A stretch of DNA of 63,010 bases from Perkinsus marinus ATCC 50983 (taxonomy: Eukaryota > Perkinsozoa > Perkinsida > Perkinsidae): positions 254,659-317,668 of the forward strand of contig NW_003214825.1 of the NCBI RefSeq assembly GCF_000006405.1, written 5' to 3'. Position 1 is the stretch's first letter; each line of letters begins with the position of its first letter. This document shows, one piece after another, positions 41,005 through 52,564 of the stretch. A model generated the notes under the pieces. That model saw only the letters and a list, made by a program, of their open reading frames with translations, had not been told where the DNA came from and did not search any database. The position numbers and the translations under genes are program-made.

Positions 41005-44000
41005 ATGCGAGCCGATACGGATTACATCCATGGGAGTTCTCCTTCTTTGAAGAGAACCACAACAATGAGTACGTTCACAATTACCTTTGAACACGATTCA
41101 TTCAGGATCACATAGAAGCTCATATTCCCCCAGCAGATCGCGTTATGTCGCATCCTTTCCGAGCACAGAAAACGATCAGAGCCCCTTGAATCGATCCTGG
41201 GCTGCTGGCCAAGTACGAACTACTCTTGACGACTAGGCAACTCAAGGCTATGGTTAATGCAATCTAGAGATTCTATTTACAATCGTATTCACAAAATCAT
41301 CAAATAACTTCAAGCTAAAGCTAAGATTCGATAGTTGTGGACTCTACTCTATGTTGTTTCAACTTATTGACTGCTGATTTCAGCAAGCGTCGCGTCAAAC
41401 CTTGTCTGCTTCTCCCGAGATCGAGAATAGTATAGCAGAACTTTCCATGCAGTACCAAAACCTAAGTGGACAGCTTGAGAGGCTCTTCAAGGTCAGTTTG
41501 TTTGGCGTGTCGTTAAATTCAGCAAAAAATTGAACTTAAGCCGTTAGAATCTGAACTACATTGATGATACAAGGCGTCATGCAGTTGACCATCAATATAG
41601 CTGAGATCCTGAGCCTGTTCTGAACCTCAGAACAGTCTTGAAATTTATGTTTACTCTCCTCAGCTGAGCTCAGGAAATTCCTTGCTCATTCGAGGAGTTG
41701 ATGCACGAATCTGGTCACCAGATTCTGGTGTGAAATGTACCGATTTTCCCGAAATTTCCTCAAATTTTCTATAATGTCGGCAACACATGTAGTTGAAGAT
41801 GTGCATATTTTCCTCCCCCCACACTGATTCAGAACTTGGACAGAGAGGTCCAGGAGAGACAAGCAACTGAAGTGAAACTGAGTCGTCATGTGCAACAGCA
41901 AGTTGAGGAACTTGTCAACATAGTTAGAGAAAGCGAGACTAAGACTGAACAGGTGAGCAACTGTTCAGTGTATGAGCAACAACTCATGAGAACTACTTGA
42001 GCACCACTTCCTCTTTTATCACGACAACACTTGTCTTAAAGTGTAGTTGGAAAGTTCCGCTCACTTGCAGGACGTGGGACAAGCCATGAAGGTGCTCCGA
42101 TCCGATTTGAGTCTGCAAATCAGTGAGAGCTCAACCAGGCACCAACAGAAGCTTGAGAAGAAGATCCTGGAGGAGCTCAACAGAGGTGCCCTTCTCCATA
42201 GCAATGCTCAACAGTTCGCAGTGTTGGAGGAATATGAGTTCGCTTTCCGCAGCTGCGTTCGGGACTTTCCAAAGCTAATTATAGATGTTATCTCGAGTAG
42301 AAGTGTACAGAAACGAAATAGANNNNNNNNNNNNNNNNNNNNNNNNNNNNNNNNNNNNNNNNNNNNNNNNNNNNNNNNNNNNNNNNNNNNNNNNNNNNNN
42401 NNNNNNNNNNNNNNNNNNNNNNAAGTGCACCGCTGATTTTGGCGATCGACTCAGCAAGAAGGAGGCCGATATGAACCAACGAATATCAAAAATTGAAAGC
42501 TCGATCAGGTTTGATGGCACGTCTGTGATTTTCGTATCCTTTTTATGGTGACCGTGAGGCATCACACGGCGTGTGAGAGGAGATGTTCACTGTGAAATTC
42601 CACTAGTTCGCTTAGAAAACGACGTTTACCATTTCATCACACCAGCGTTGTTCCTAGACGGTTCTTGATACTTTGATTACTCCCACTGAATTGTCTATGG
42701 CGATTCAGCAGGCTATTTTCCCGATGAGTTAATATCCTCAGCGTTTATTCAGGAGAAGCACTGAGAGATTCACCGATGCACTGGACCCCCTTAGAGCAAC
42801 TCTGAACGACTTGTCATCTCGTCTGGAAGAAACAGAGTCTGCGTCCACACTCCCTCGACCAGGGGAAGACCAACTCCTTTCTGGTCGTCTTAAGCAACAG
42901 GTCAGCATAGGAAGGATGCCTGTGTGACTTCATTCAACGCATAGGTGCTAACACACGTCGAAGACAGATTGCAACAGCTCAAATCTGAAATCATTGACGA
43001 GCTCTCGAGTGGGCCACGGAATTCTTTCACTATCAGATGACATTTTTGTAGGTCGCGAACGATCGGCCCCGCGGGAATGCGATGTTGAAATGAAACTTAA
43101 ACTGGAACAAGTCGAAAGGAAGCTCGCAGGTTAGCGAGCGCCTGTGGGGCTATTCGATCGTATCATTTTTGCTCAGTGTTGGAGGAATGTATGTTCGCTC
43201 TCCTCACCCGAGCTCAGGAGTTTCCTCACTTATTATTGGAGTTTATATACGAATCAGGGCAGGAGTGTTCAGAAATCAACAAGAATTGTCTCAAAATTTT
43301 TATGTCTTCCTGGAAGACTCTTCCACCGACACATGTGCATTTCACCATGGGAATCTTTCCCACGCTATTTCTATTAAGCTCTGAGGGTCTCTCTTTGTTA
43401 TTCTAGAATGCTACACAACGCGCATGAACTGTCATGCATTGTCATTCTGTAGCTCTCAATTTTGACACCCAACTCGCGTCCTTGCGATCTGAGGCAGAAG
43501 ATAGTCTGAAAACGATGAACGAGCGAGTCGATGCTCTCCGAGATGAAATGAAATCTAACAGGAAAGATGTAGACACGCATCATGTCTTATAGCATTCGAG
43601 TTCGCAAATGATCAGACACAGCGTTTCAGAGAACACGTTAATGCAGAGGGGAAGAAGAGCCAAGCTGAGATGCGTCGCATGGTGAGTTCACCAATACGCA
43701 ACCGCAGTACTCTCAACCTTGAAAGTGCTGACAAGTTGAAACGTCGAATATTCTATAAAAGAGTGCAATTCCTCAAACCTATCACTGAGGAGTACGCTTG
43801 TGGGGAAGTAATTTCTATGGCGTGCGGTAGGAGCGAGAGCTCTCAAGAGTAGTCGAAGCAAGCATGACCAGCCTGCGTGAACGTCACGATGAGCTACAGG
43901 AGTCCTTCACGACCGAGCTTAGGAATGACATGGACAGCGTAGGCAGACGAATCGATATCGGTCGCTCACGAGCATGTTTAGACACGGAACGAATTGCAAG

Positions 44001-45118
44001 GCGCTCGAGCAGAAAACAGAGAGACTCTAGAAAAACTCGTCCGTGCCCAGCGAGAGCTGAAGAGTCTCGTGACGCAGAATGCGGAGATGGAGAAAACGCT
44101 AGTGAGCGATGTGGTGTCTTCCTGGCTTGCGACTTGATTGCACAGGCGGACTACCAGGAGAAAGTTAATACACTTTCCACGAATAACAGCAAGTTCGTTA
44201 CAGAACAGATGACCGAATTGGAAGTAAACACTGAGACGAGTGAGTCTTCGATTATTTACCTCAGAAACGGACGGCAGATAATCTTGCCGAATCGCGCGGC
44301 TCTATGATGCGAGGTTTCGAGTCGGACTTGATGCGCATTGCAGAGGAAGTGAGAGAAACACTCGACCATTGTTTGACAGTGTTCACATTACAGCTCGACT
44401 GCCACGTCAAGAGCGTACAGTCATCAACAGAGGAAAGGATAAAGAACCAGATTGAGTCCATCAAGGGAGAAGTGATGTTGTGGTTCTCTAGATTGCACAC
44501 GAGTTGATGACCCCTCAGATTGATTCGAAATCTGCAGAGACCGCTGACCGTTTACGGCGGATCATGGGGTCCTTGATAGAGCTCAATATGCGTATAGAGA
44601 AGCAAGAAGAATTGATGAGCGATCACAAACTGCAGAAGAACATCCGAGGGTCAGGACTCACAAGAGGAGTCGAGGTGCTCGACTCGAGCAATGCTGTGCT
44701 CGCTCAGGCTTGTCGACGAAGTTATACGCAGGAGCCTGGACGCTGACAGACTCGAGCACCGTGAGATGATAAGCCAACTTTATAAGAAGATGAACGAAGT
44801 TGTAAATGCTATGCATTATCCTAAGTATTACTCACATTCTCGGCTAGACTTGGGTGTTTGATAGCCAACACTTTCACTGGTTCACTCAGGCACGGCGTAT
44901 CAGCGTCGACTACGCAGGCGATCGGACACTCAAGCTCTCTGATGCATTCACATCGTTCGACTTCCTCTATAACTGTCCCGAGGCACGAGTGGGTATCTCC
45001 CGGTATTGGCATTCGCACAATGTCGGATTCAAGATACTACGACCGTATTCTAGCGCCGGCAGCAGCAACTCAGAAGCAGCTCAGCTCGCTCATGAGAGAG
45101 ATGAGTCTAGAACGATAA
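41005..45118 (+). CDS. Long coiled-coil protein (possibly a cytoskeletal fibre protein)
   Basis: Probable ATG at 41005 (MRADTDYIHGSSPSLKRTTT), then a Ser/Pro/Arg head (SYSPSRSRYVASF). Coiled-coil exons follow: 41384-41491, 41833-41952, 42047-42185, one reaching from the N gap to 42508, 42753-42900, 42945-43008, 43052-43129, about 43451-43568, about 43601-43680, 43831-43938, 43982-about 44110, about 44144-44225, about 44253-44471, 44492-44691, about 44710-44800, and a last exon ending in TAA at 45118 (LSSLMREMSLER). Heptad-rich stretches include QKLEKKILEELNR, VDALRDEMKSNR and QTQRFREHVNAEGKK. A Ser/Pro head plus rod recalls SF-assemblin/giardin fibre proteins, but this one is longer, so that is only a suggestion. 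Three introns hold the dispersed repeat. Confidence 0.75.
41635..41832 (+). repeat. Intron-associated repeat ending exactly at the splice acceptor
   Basis: CTCTCCTCAGCTGAGCTCAG, CCCGAAATTTCCTCAAATTT, ACACATGTAGTTGAAGATGT, then CACACTGATTCAG. The AG at 41831-41832 is the acceptor of the next coiled-coil exon. Confidence 0.85.
42207..42322 (+). repeat. Intron-associated repeat running into an assembly gap
   Basis: CAGTGTTGGAGGAATATGAG, GCTTTCCGCAGCTGCG and GTAGAAGTGTACAGAAACGA, cut by the N run. Confidence 0.75.
42323..42422. other. Assembly gap (100 N) inside a coiled-coil gene intron
   Basis: A run of exactly 100 N. The rest of the repeat and the start of the next exon are missing. Confidence 1.
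43170..43345 (+). repeat. Intron-associated dispersed repeat in coiled-coil gene
   Basis: CAGTGTTGGAGGAATGTATG, GAGCTCAGGAGTTTCCTCAC, GAGTTTATATACGAATCAGG, CTTCCACCGACACATGTGCA, in sense. Confidence 0.85.
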
Positions 45119-45245
45119 CGCCATGACATCGTGCTAGTGTGTTCGTACTGGATTTCGCTGCAGTGTTAAGTTACAAGTTTCGATATCGGGAACGTTGAAG
45201 GTGAACATGAGCTAAATGGATATACCTCAGTGCAATCCACTTCTC

Positions 45246-45700
45246 TTGCCGGGGCAGTTATGCCACCTCAAGCTATGCATCAACACAACCTATCTCTCCG
45301 CGCGGGGCAGTTATGCCACCCCAAGGTATGCGTCAATACAACCTCTTCCTCCGCACGGGGTGGCTATGCCATCCCAAGGTATGCATCAATACAACCTATT
45401 TCTCTGCACGGGGCAGTTATGCCACCCCAAGGTATGCATCAATACAACCTATCTCTCCGCGCGGGGCAGTCATGCCACCCCAAGGTACGCAACAATACAA
45501 CCTATTTCTCTGCACGGGGCAGTTATGCCACCCCAAGGTATGCATCAGTACAACCTCTTCCTCTGCACGGGGTGGCTATGCCACCTCAAGCTATGCATCA
45601 ATACAACCTATCTCTCCGCGCGGGGCAGTTATGCCACCTCAAGCGATGCATCAATACAACCTATTTCGCTGCGCGGGGCAGCTATGCCACTCCGAGGTAG
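45246..45700 (-). repeat. 53-bp satellite array C
   Basis: About nine units, with GGGGCAGTTATGCCA cores at 45251, 45304, 45357 and so on at 53-bp steps. Extended core on the plus strand: TATGCCACCCCAAGGTATGC. All three forward frames are open because the unit length is not a multiple of three; I do not treat these as genes. Confidence 0.95.
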
Positions 45701-45739
45701 GCATCGCGGTTCTATCCACAGAGGGCGCATTTTTTGAAG

Positions 45740-47044
45740 CAATTTAACTCATCGATCACCATGGCGAGCGCAGACGTCATCGAAACGCTATGACCCACAA
45801 TCGCTCGTTCGGGCTGTTCTCTCATTGAGAGATCGCCAACAATACTACTAAACTGTTGAGCTGAGTGAAGACAACTCCCTTCATAGATTGGGGCTTCCCT
45901 AAGATGAATTCTTAGTCATAGTTACACAGACAGCTCATTGTTCAACTCCGATGATGACAATACTATTATTGACATTCACTTAGAATGAGCGTTAACGCGC
46001 GTTGATCTAAAACTTCCTAGCACTGGGCGCTGAGAGAATAGATGTATTTGGTTGATGATGAATAAATTTTATTTCATCACTTTGACCTGATCATATGTGA
46101 TGATACTCTTTCAGCTCCGCTGACAACCAAACTATCTGTACTAGTTAATACATCATCTCCCCTGTTGATCAAATTGTGAATCACACGCACACTGTCATGA
46201 GGGAATAAATAATGAGTGGGTAAGCATTCGTGGGAGGTCTTGAACTATACCAGTTTCCGAGTCCAAGTGGTTTCTTCCTGGATCTGCTTGGGAAACCGGT
46301 TCTGAAACCTGCTCCCAGTTCAGAATCCATCAACGACGACTCGTCGGCTCGCCACCGGGATGATGTCATGTCTATTCGTGGTTGTGAACCGTTGTCAGTA
46401 TATAGTAATGATTCATAACTATGCTCCGGGAGAGTCGTAATGTAACTCGTGAAGGTCGATCGGCGCATCAGATAGGTAAACCATGAAAACTAGCCATGTA
46501 GGATGATTTCGCCTCGAACGGTTTTCTCAAGGCCTCTCAGTGAGGCCCTCACTAGTTGCGTAGTTCAGTATCTCACTGATTATCAATGGGTGAGCTCAGA
46601 TCACTATCAGTGACCGGTAATAAGCTAAGTTCACGCATGATGTTTGAACGCATGCGTGCTTGCCAAGAAGTCTGGACGAAAGTGAAGCTAGGAAGGCAAT
46701 GATGGTATGATCATGTCATCCATATCTGAGGAGCCCGATACAGCCAACAAGTTCTGAAGTACAAGGATCGTCAACTTGAGATTATCAACTAGATTATGCA
46801 CGTCTGTCTTCTGAAAGGATGCACACGCGTGCAGCACAGCGTGACGTGGAGAGACTCCTTTCCTCCAAGGGTCACTCGAGATGGCTCTTCTTTGACGCAG
46901 AGACACTGAGTTGAGTGGCTCGTCGTACACGGCACGGAGAGACCTACAGTATATGTGTGTACTTATTCATGCAGAGAATAAATGCATTGTCGTCGTCCGA
47001 AAATTTTCCATGATTTTTTCTCCAGATTTTATTTTTAACCTATC
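45740..47044. other. Intergenic stretch with two possible minus-strand ORFs
   Basis: The minus-strand frames 46181-46468 (MRRSTFTSYITTLPEHSYES...) and 46688-46930 (SLRQRRAISSDPWRKG...) look protein-like, but I see no domain or splice join. They would be transcribed divergently from the POT gene. Confidence 0.3.
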
Positions 47045-48583
47045 ATGGTTGTCAAGCGAGATTCTTTGTCCTGGACCGACTCGTCGGGGAATATATACCA
47101 CTACTACCAAAGGCCCATGCTCAACGGTGTTATCTTCATCCTTTTGCAGGAGTTCTGTGAGCGCCTAGCTTTTTTCGGGATAACGCCCAACGCCCAGACT
47201 TTCTTCAAGGAGTACTTGAACTACACTGACGCTGAAGCTAACTCCTATATAGCAACGTTCCAGGCAATCCTTTATGTCACACCGCTTTTCGCCGCGGTGC
47301 TTTCTGACACCATCTTGGGTGTGTATGTTACCATTTTGTCCTTTTCTGTCGTGTATATGATAGGTCTGATCTTACTTCTTTTATCGACGGTCAAGAGCAT
47401 CAGTGCACCGTGGATGATCCATTTGTCTGTGCTCGTTCTCATCACTCTCGGTGGTGGCGGTATTAAGAGCTGCGTGAATGTCATGGGTGCGCATCAGTTC
47501 CACCCCGACTATCACAAAGAAAGCCTCACTAGCTACTATACCTACTTCTATGCGGCTATCAATGTCGGCTCGCTGATCGGAGGTATCGCAACACCGATCG
47601 TTTTGCAAGAGGCTAACTTTACAGCTGCTTTCGCCATCCCACTGGGGGCATTCGTGGTGGCTACTGTCGTTTTTGTGTGCGGCGGTCTTCTTGGCCGATT
47701 CGTTAAACCCAAGCCTCAAGGCTCAGCAGTCCTCAAGATCTTACAAGTGATGTTCAATGCGATTAAGAAGTGCTCTTTGGAGAAGAACAAGAAAACTCGG
47801 GGAGGTCAGTTCGAAGATGGGTTCATAGAAGATGTGAAAGCATTGCTCCGTTTGATTCCATTATTCTCACTCATTATCCCCTTCGTTATTGCTTACGTCA
47901 ATCTCTCCACTGCTTACCTCACACAAGCACAGAAGATGGACAGGCGGTTGTTCAACTGGAAGATCCCTGCTGCACTGATGCAAAATGTCGACCCGATCGC
48001 CGTCGTGATCAACTCTATATTAATCAGCTCCATTCTCTACCCACTCTTGAAGAGGCGTGGTATTGTACTATCGGTGCTCTTGAGGTCCTTCATTGGAAGT
48101 GTTCTCGGTGTAGTTTCATTGGTATCCGCCCTCATAGTCGAACTACAGATCAAGTCAAGACCACTTTTCACTGTGTCGATATGGTGGCAAGTCGTGCAGT
48201 TCTGGCTCGTTGCAGCAGGCGAGATTTTCCTCATCTCAACATCTTATGAGATTGCATTCACATTGTCACCAAGCTCGTTGAAGGCAGTCGCATCGGCGGT
48301 GAATTTGTTATTCTTCGCCGTTGGATATGCGCTCTCCGGAGTGATCTTCCAGCTATGTGCTCCGTGGTTGCCCAATTTCGATCCGGCAAACCCGACTGTG
48401 ATATCTCACAAGGGAGCCCATTACGAATACTTTTATCTAGTTCTCATCGCGCTGTGCAGCATCGGAGCAGCTGCATGCTTAGCACTCATGCCTTACTTCA
48501 AGCGAGTCGCTAAGGCTAATAGAGAACTGCTCGAAGCTGTTCGGAAGGAAGAGGTTACCGAGGAAGATCCAGCAAAAGTCTGA
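47045..48583 (+). CDS. Proton-dependent oligopeptide/nitrate transporter (POT/PTR2 family)
   Basis: A single 512-codon exon, unusual here because nearly every other gene is split. It keeps the POT signatures: E36-x-x-E39-R40 in the first helix (QEFCERLAFFG), GGGGIKSCVNVMGAHQF (136-152, family form GTGGIKPxVxxFGADQF) and FYAAINVGSL (168-177). About 12 membrane segments can be traced. The C-terminal tail is short and acidic (EEVTEEDPAKV). The family moves di/tripeptides, nitrate or related solutes with protons across the plasma membrane or a vacuolar membrane; substrate not predictable here. The length is typical of the family. Lack of introns suggests retrocopy origin or recent gain; this is inference. 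Confidence 0.95.
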   Translation: MVVKRDSLSWTDSSGNIYHYYQRPMLNGVIFILLQEFCERLAFFGITPNAQTFFKEYLNYTDAEANSYIATFQAILYVTPLFAAVLSDTILGVYVTILSFSVVYMIGLILLLLSTVKSISAPWMIHLSVLVLITLGGGGIKSCVNVMGAHQFHPDYHKESLTSYYTYFYAAINVGSLIGGIATPIVLQEANFTAAFAIPLGAFVVATVVFVCGGLLGRFVKPKPQGSAVLKILQVMFNAIKKCSLEKNKKTRGGQFEDGFIEDVKALLRLIPLFSLIIPFVIAYVNLSTAYLTQAQKMDRRLFNWKIPAALMQNVDPIAVVINSILISSILYPLLKRRGIVLSVLLRSFIGSVLGVVSLVSALIVELQIKSRPLFTVSIWWQVVQFWLVAAGEIFLISTSYEIAFTLSPSSLKAVASAVNLLFFAVGYALSGVIFQLCAPWLPNFDPANPTVISHKGAHYEYFYLVLIALCSIGAAACLALMPYFKRVAKANRELLEAVRKEEVTEEDPAKV

Positions 48584-49400
48584 AACGCTGCAGTGGATTA
48601 GACCCTAGACTTTCGTCCTTTCAATTCAGGAATGTTCATGTGCTCTGCCGCTATATTCGACAACTCTTTGCGTTACTCGCACATTTTTCCGTAGGATGGA
48701 ATATTCGGGGTGGAAGATCCTTCCCAGTCGTCTGCTCCTAGCGGGTCTAGGATGTTTATCGATTTCAGTCCAGCCAGAACAGGCTTGTAATACATCATCC
48801 GTCAACTGTTGCCATGTTGAGTTCATCCGAGGCTCTCGCAATTCAACTTAATGATCACAGTTCCTGTGAGTGATGCACGAAACGCGGGCATTTATTCCAG
48901 AAAGGGTCATGGTCAGCTCTATCTTCGTAGCTGATGACTTGTCGTGGATAGAAGAATGTACTGATCGAAGGAATGCGAATAAGGGCTTGCTTGCGACAAA
49001 GACGCGCAACAGCGTCGTATCGTTCCATAAACAAGCCTTCATGAGTCTTGACTTCTCCAAACCCGAGTCACCCTATACTTGCAGTCAACTCCAGATGCCG
49101 CGAGAGAGAAATTCCCGTCGCATCATGCGACTCGCATGTCACATCAAGACTCGTTCCTTAGCCTCGAGAGACATCCTCCTGTCAGCTCGGTAATTGGCCG
49201 GGAATGTGAGAAAGGACCAAACACTGTGAGCTCGAGGCCCAATCCTTTTTTTCCAAAGTACAAAAAAGATAAGGAGATGACGAGACTACTTGTTAGGAAC
49301 CATCCCCATCTCACTAGTCACAAACCTCACAAGCGAGTTCAGCATATTGAGAATTTGTCCTGCTAGGACAAATCAATGGTCACTCTCAAGTCCACCAGTG
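48584..49400. other. Intergenic stretch, no gene supported
   Basis: Open frames on both strands around 48850-49200 without recognisable domains. Confidence 0.3.
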
Positions 49401-49402
49401 GT

Positions 49403-49585
49403 GGGGCAACTGGGCAGCCGCAAGGTATGCGTCAATATAAACCATTTCCCTGTCCGGGGCGGTTATGCCACACCCAAGGCCTCCGTTGATACAGCTTAGT
49501 TGTCGGCGTGGGGCGGCTATGCCATCCCAAGGTATGTGTCAACACAACCGATTCCTCTGGGCGGGGCAGCTATGCCACTCCAAGA
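49403..49585 (-). repeat. 53-bp satellite array D
   Basis: Four units, GGGG at 49403 (diverged), 49456, 49510 and 49563, with TATGCCATCCCAAGGTATG in the best unit. Closely related to array C. Confidence 0.9.
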
Positions 49586-50235
49586 AATTCCTTCTTCCCT
49601 GAAACTCGTCGGCGAACGACGAGCGGAGACCCTTTTCGTCGGCACAACAGAAGTAACGCCAATTTACACGACATACAGAAGGTGCGACTTGCCCTCACTT
49701 GCCGTGTTTTAGGATGCCACAGTGATGCCTGCAGCTCGGCGAACTCACAGTCACCATGTCTCCCAATCTCACTTGAGCAAACGCAAATCACACAGCTGAT
49801 ATACTAGATTAACAGATCGGAGGAAATATTCGCACCCTTATCGGACTCCGATGATCGGAGACTTACCGTTTAAAATCGTGGAGGAACTATTAGAGTATGA
49901 CAAAGAGCAGCGTGAGAACGACCAGCAGTCTAATAACCATCAATAGCACGGTAACGATCAGCAAACATGACAACGATCACACTGACCGGTTGTACGAGTA
50001 CGAGATCTTCAGGATATCTATTTATTCACAGCAGCCTTACCTATATCACGATGGGGCGTCACAGGTCACACAGAGTTGAAAGAAGAGAACAGAAAAAGAC
50101 AGTAAGGCACGACTGTGGAGACGAGTCAACTTGTTTCCGAGCATGGTCCTCAACAGAGATGGATCAGGCGAGTCACAAAAATGAAAAAAACGCAAGCTTT
50201 GCTCCGACATTTACAAGGCCACCAATGCTAAAAGA

Positions 50236-52091
50236 CTATAAGTCCTTACGAAAGACATAGCCGCCGCATCCACAGTGATGTGTGTACGTAACTATAGGGC
50301 GAATCAGACCTTCAACTGGCATGGACTCAAGACCGTCCCCCTGGTCTCTCCAAGTCGATACTGCATCAGTAGAGTTGCTGCCGGTGCTCCTTGAGGATCT
50401 GTCCGATTCGACCAGAGCCGGCAACGGCTTCAAAGACTGGTACCGGCCAGTGCGCCTCTGACAAAAATGCAGGAAATTTAGTGAGCTCTACCAGACGTTA
50501 GTAATGCATACCTGTTTTGAAGGGCGCAGGTGACGAGGTGGCGGGTTCGCTGAGTGGTTCGCATGAGATACCCTCATATTTTTTCTGAAAGCAAGTGAAT
50601 CTTCAAGGTAGCTCCGTCACTCGACAGCATAGGAGGACTAATGGTGACTCACATAGTTGCATCCCTGAGTCCTGCCGAGCCTCGGATACCAGAAGCCTCC
50701 TGCTGTCTTGCTACGCGACGACTGGGCTGATAAGACTAAAAGGGGAGTATAGGACCAAGAGAAATCCTTTCGGTTACGTTAAAGCGACGGAGATGTTCAT
50801 GGCGCATGCTATATGACGCCAATTCTAAGGCTGTCGCAGGGCCTCGAGCCACGATAGGAGCGGACTCGATGCGACGAAGAGGCGGTTGATAAGTCGGCGA
50901 GTTCCACCTGAGTGAAAAACACTGTGAGTACTCGTCGAGTTTCATAACAACGACGAGGTAGCCCTATTTTGAATGATGATAATTTACCATTGAAAGTTGG
51001 AGAGCGAGAGTAAACATCATAGATCCATCATGCTCAAGTCATCGAGAAGGATTCAGAGACTACCTCTACTACGCTGATCAAGGATTCCATTCGACTTCAG
51101 AATCGACTATGATGTACCTCTGATACAGATCCAGTGGACGCCGGTATATCACGAGATTCCAGCGATTCTTCATAGCGTATTCGAAGATAACTTTCACAGT
51201 TGAAATCGAATCGAAGATTATGCAATCCCAACTTTACCTCCGCGGTGCTTGAGGCAATGGTCTGCGGAGTTCCCTATTCCGCTGATGGTAGATATCCGTG
51301 AGTACAGCTAAAGGCGCTTGACTTCTACCACTGCTACTTCCAGAAGATATCACAATGTCACTGGCGACCATGATGGAAAAAAGGGAAGCTTAGACCGTGC
51401 ATTTCCATACCACACCATTCATAACTCCTAACACCACCTACCAATACGCGAGACGTAATTTACTGGGTCCTAAGGAGTTTGTTCCTTCTCGGCCAATGGT
51501 GTCTTCCAGTGTGCTATACTATGGCGGCTCTTCATTACACTCTCAACATCGGGATCATACTTCGCAAGAATCTCCATTATTTCCGGATGATACTTATTGT
51601 TGAGGAACTTCACATTAGTGTAGCAGTTGCTGAGCACGTCTATTCGCTCATCGGAAAGACCTGACAGGGAATATGGTGGCCAACTTGGACAAATAATGGA
51701 TCGAAATATCCAAAAAAATGATGAACGAGATACCAAATAAGACTGCCGGCTGGCCGACCTCTTCGACATCATCTTCCAACAAGGCGAGAAAACTCGTCAA
51801 CTCACTGTTGCTAATGCCGCTGATGACAAACGAATGCCTGTAGTCACACCGACGTTTCGAACTGCAATCTCAACAGACTTCAAATCAATTCGGTTCTATC
51901 GAGAAGTAACACGAGACGCCCATGCCCTTACTGTCTCCCATTCCGCGTATGAGCTCGTTGATGAACTTGAGCCGTTGAGCGTAGTGACTTCTCGGCTCGT
52001 CCGGTCGTCTCTTAGCGTACGGCTTACTGTAGTCAACCTTGAGGTGTTGATTCTGTCTCTGTACCTCTAGCTCACCCTCTCTATCGCTCAT
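50236..52091 (-). CDS. Hypothetical basic protein, multi-exon
   Basis: ATG at 52091 starts MSDREGELEVQRQNQHLK. Exons 51932-52091, 51861-51806, 51772-51734 and 51660-51520 join in phase (HYAQRLKFINELI, VTTGIRLSSAALAT, MMSKRSASRQSYL, NKYHPEIMEILAKYDPDV). Further probable exons: near 51230-51300 (HQRNRELRRPLPQ), 50736-50945 (SLRWNSPTYQPPLRR), and a last one ending at 50236 (THHCGCGGYVFRKDL). It is rich in Arg/Lys and has no domain I know. Lying next to an LRRC23-like gene, it could be flagellar, but that is speculation. Confidence 0.45.
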
Positions 52092-52429
52092 GTGGAATCG
52101 AGAAAACTATACAACTTGAGGGAACATCGCTGGTATAACACAACAGATGTTTTCTGAGAAGATCAACAAAACATGATTGTGCCATGCATTACTCTTCCTG
52201 ATCGCCATCAGCTGCTTCCGCAGCAGCTCTCGCCTGATTATTCAAAATAACGAGAATCATATGAAGCTAATCTCTTTATAGGACGAGGCCCTTACACTCT
52301 ACGTTGCATGGAATAGCCTCAAATACAGGAAACAAAATACCAAAAAACCGGAAAAGAAGGGCTGAGAGAAATTTTGCTCATGATTTGACATCTCAGAGAC
52401 GTTGAATTTATTCTTGAAATGTCTGTGCA

Positions 52430-52530
52430 CGAGAATTTACAAGCACATTTCTATGGCATTTCTAGAAATGCCTAGAAATTTAAGTACTCTTTTACATTTC
52501 TTCTAGTGCATTTCTGCACTAGAAATGTGC
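52430..52530. repeat. Nested palindromes 3' of the LRRC23-like gene
   Basis: AGCACATTTCT pairs with AGAAATGTGCT about 70 bp away. Between them lie GGCATTTCTAGAAATGCC and CTAGTGCATTTCTGCACTAG. Stems of this kind could form an RNA 3' end or a cruciform. Confidence 0.75.
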
Positions 52531-52564
52531 TCGGCTATCAACTCGATATCTTAACTTCAGATGG

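Noticed and set aside
45216-45747. Three overlapping long ORFs (144-173 codons) on the plus strand
   Set aside because: They translate the 53-bp satellite in three frames. The period is not a multiple of three and lacks stops, so openness is expected without coding.
47770-48249. Plus-strand 159-codon ORF
   Set aside because: Shadow of the POT transporter in another frame.
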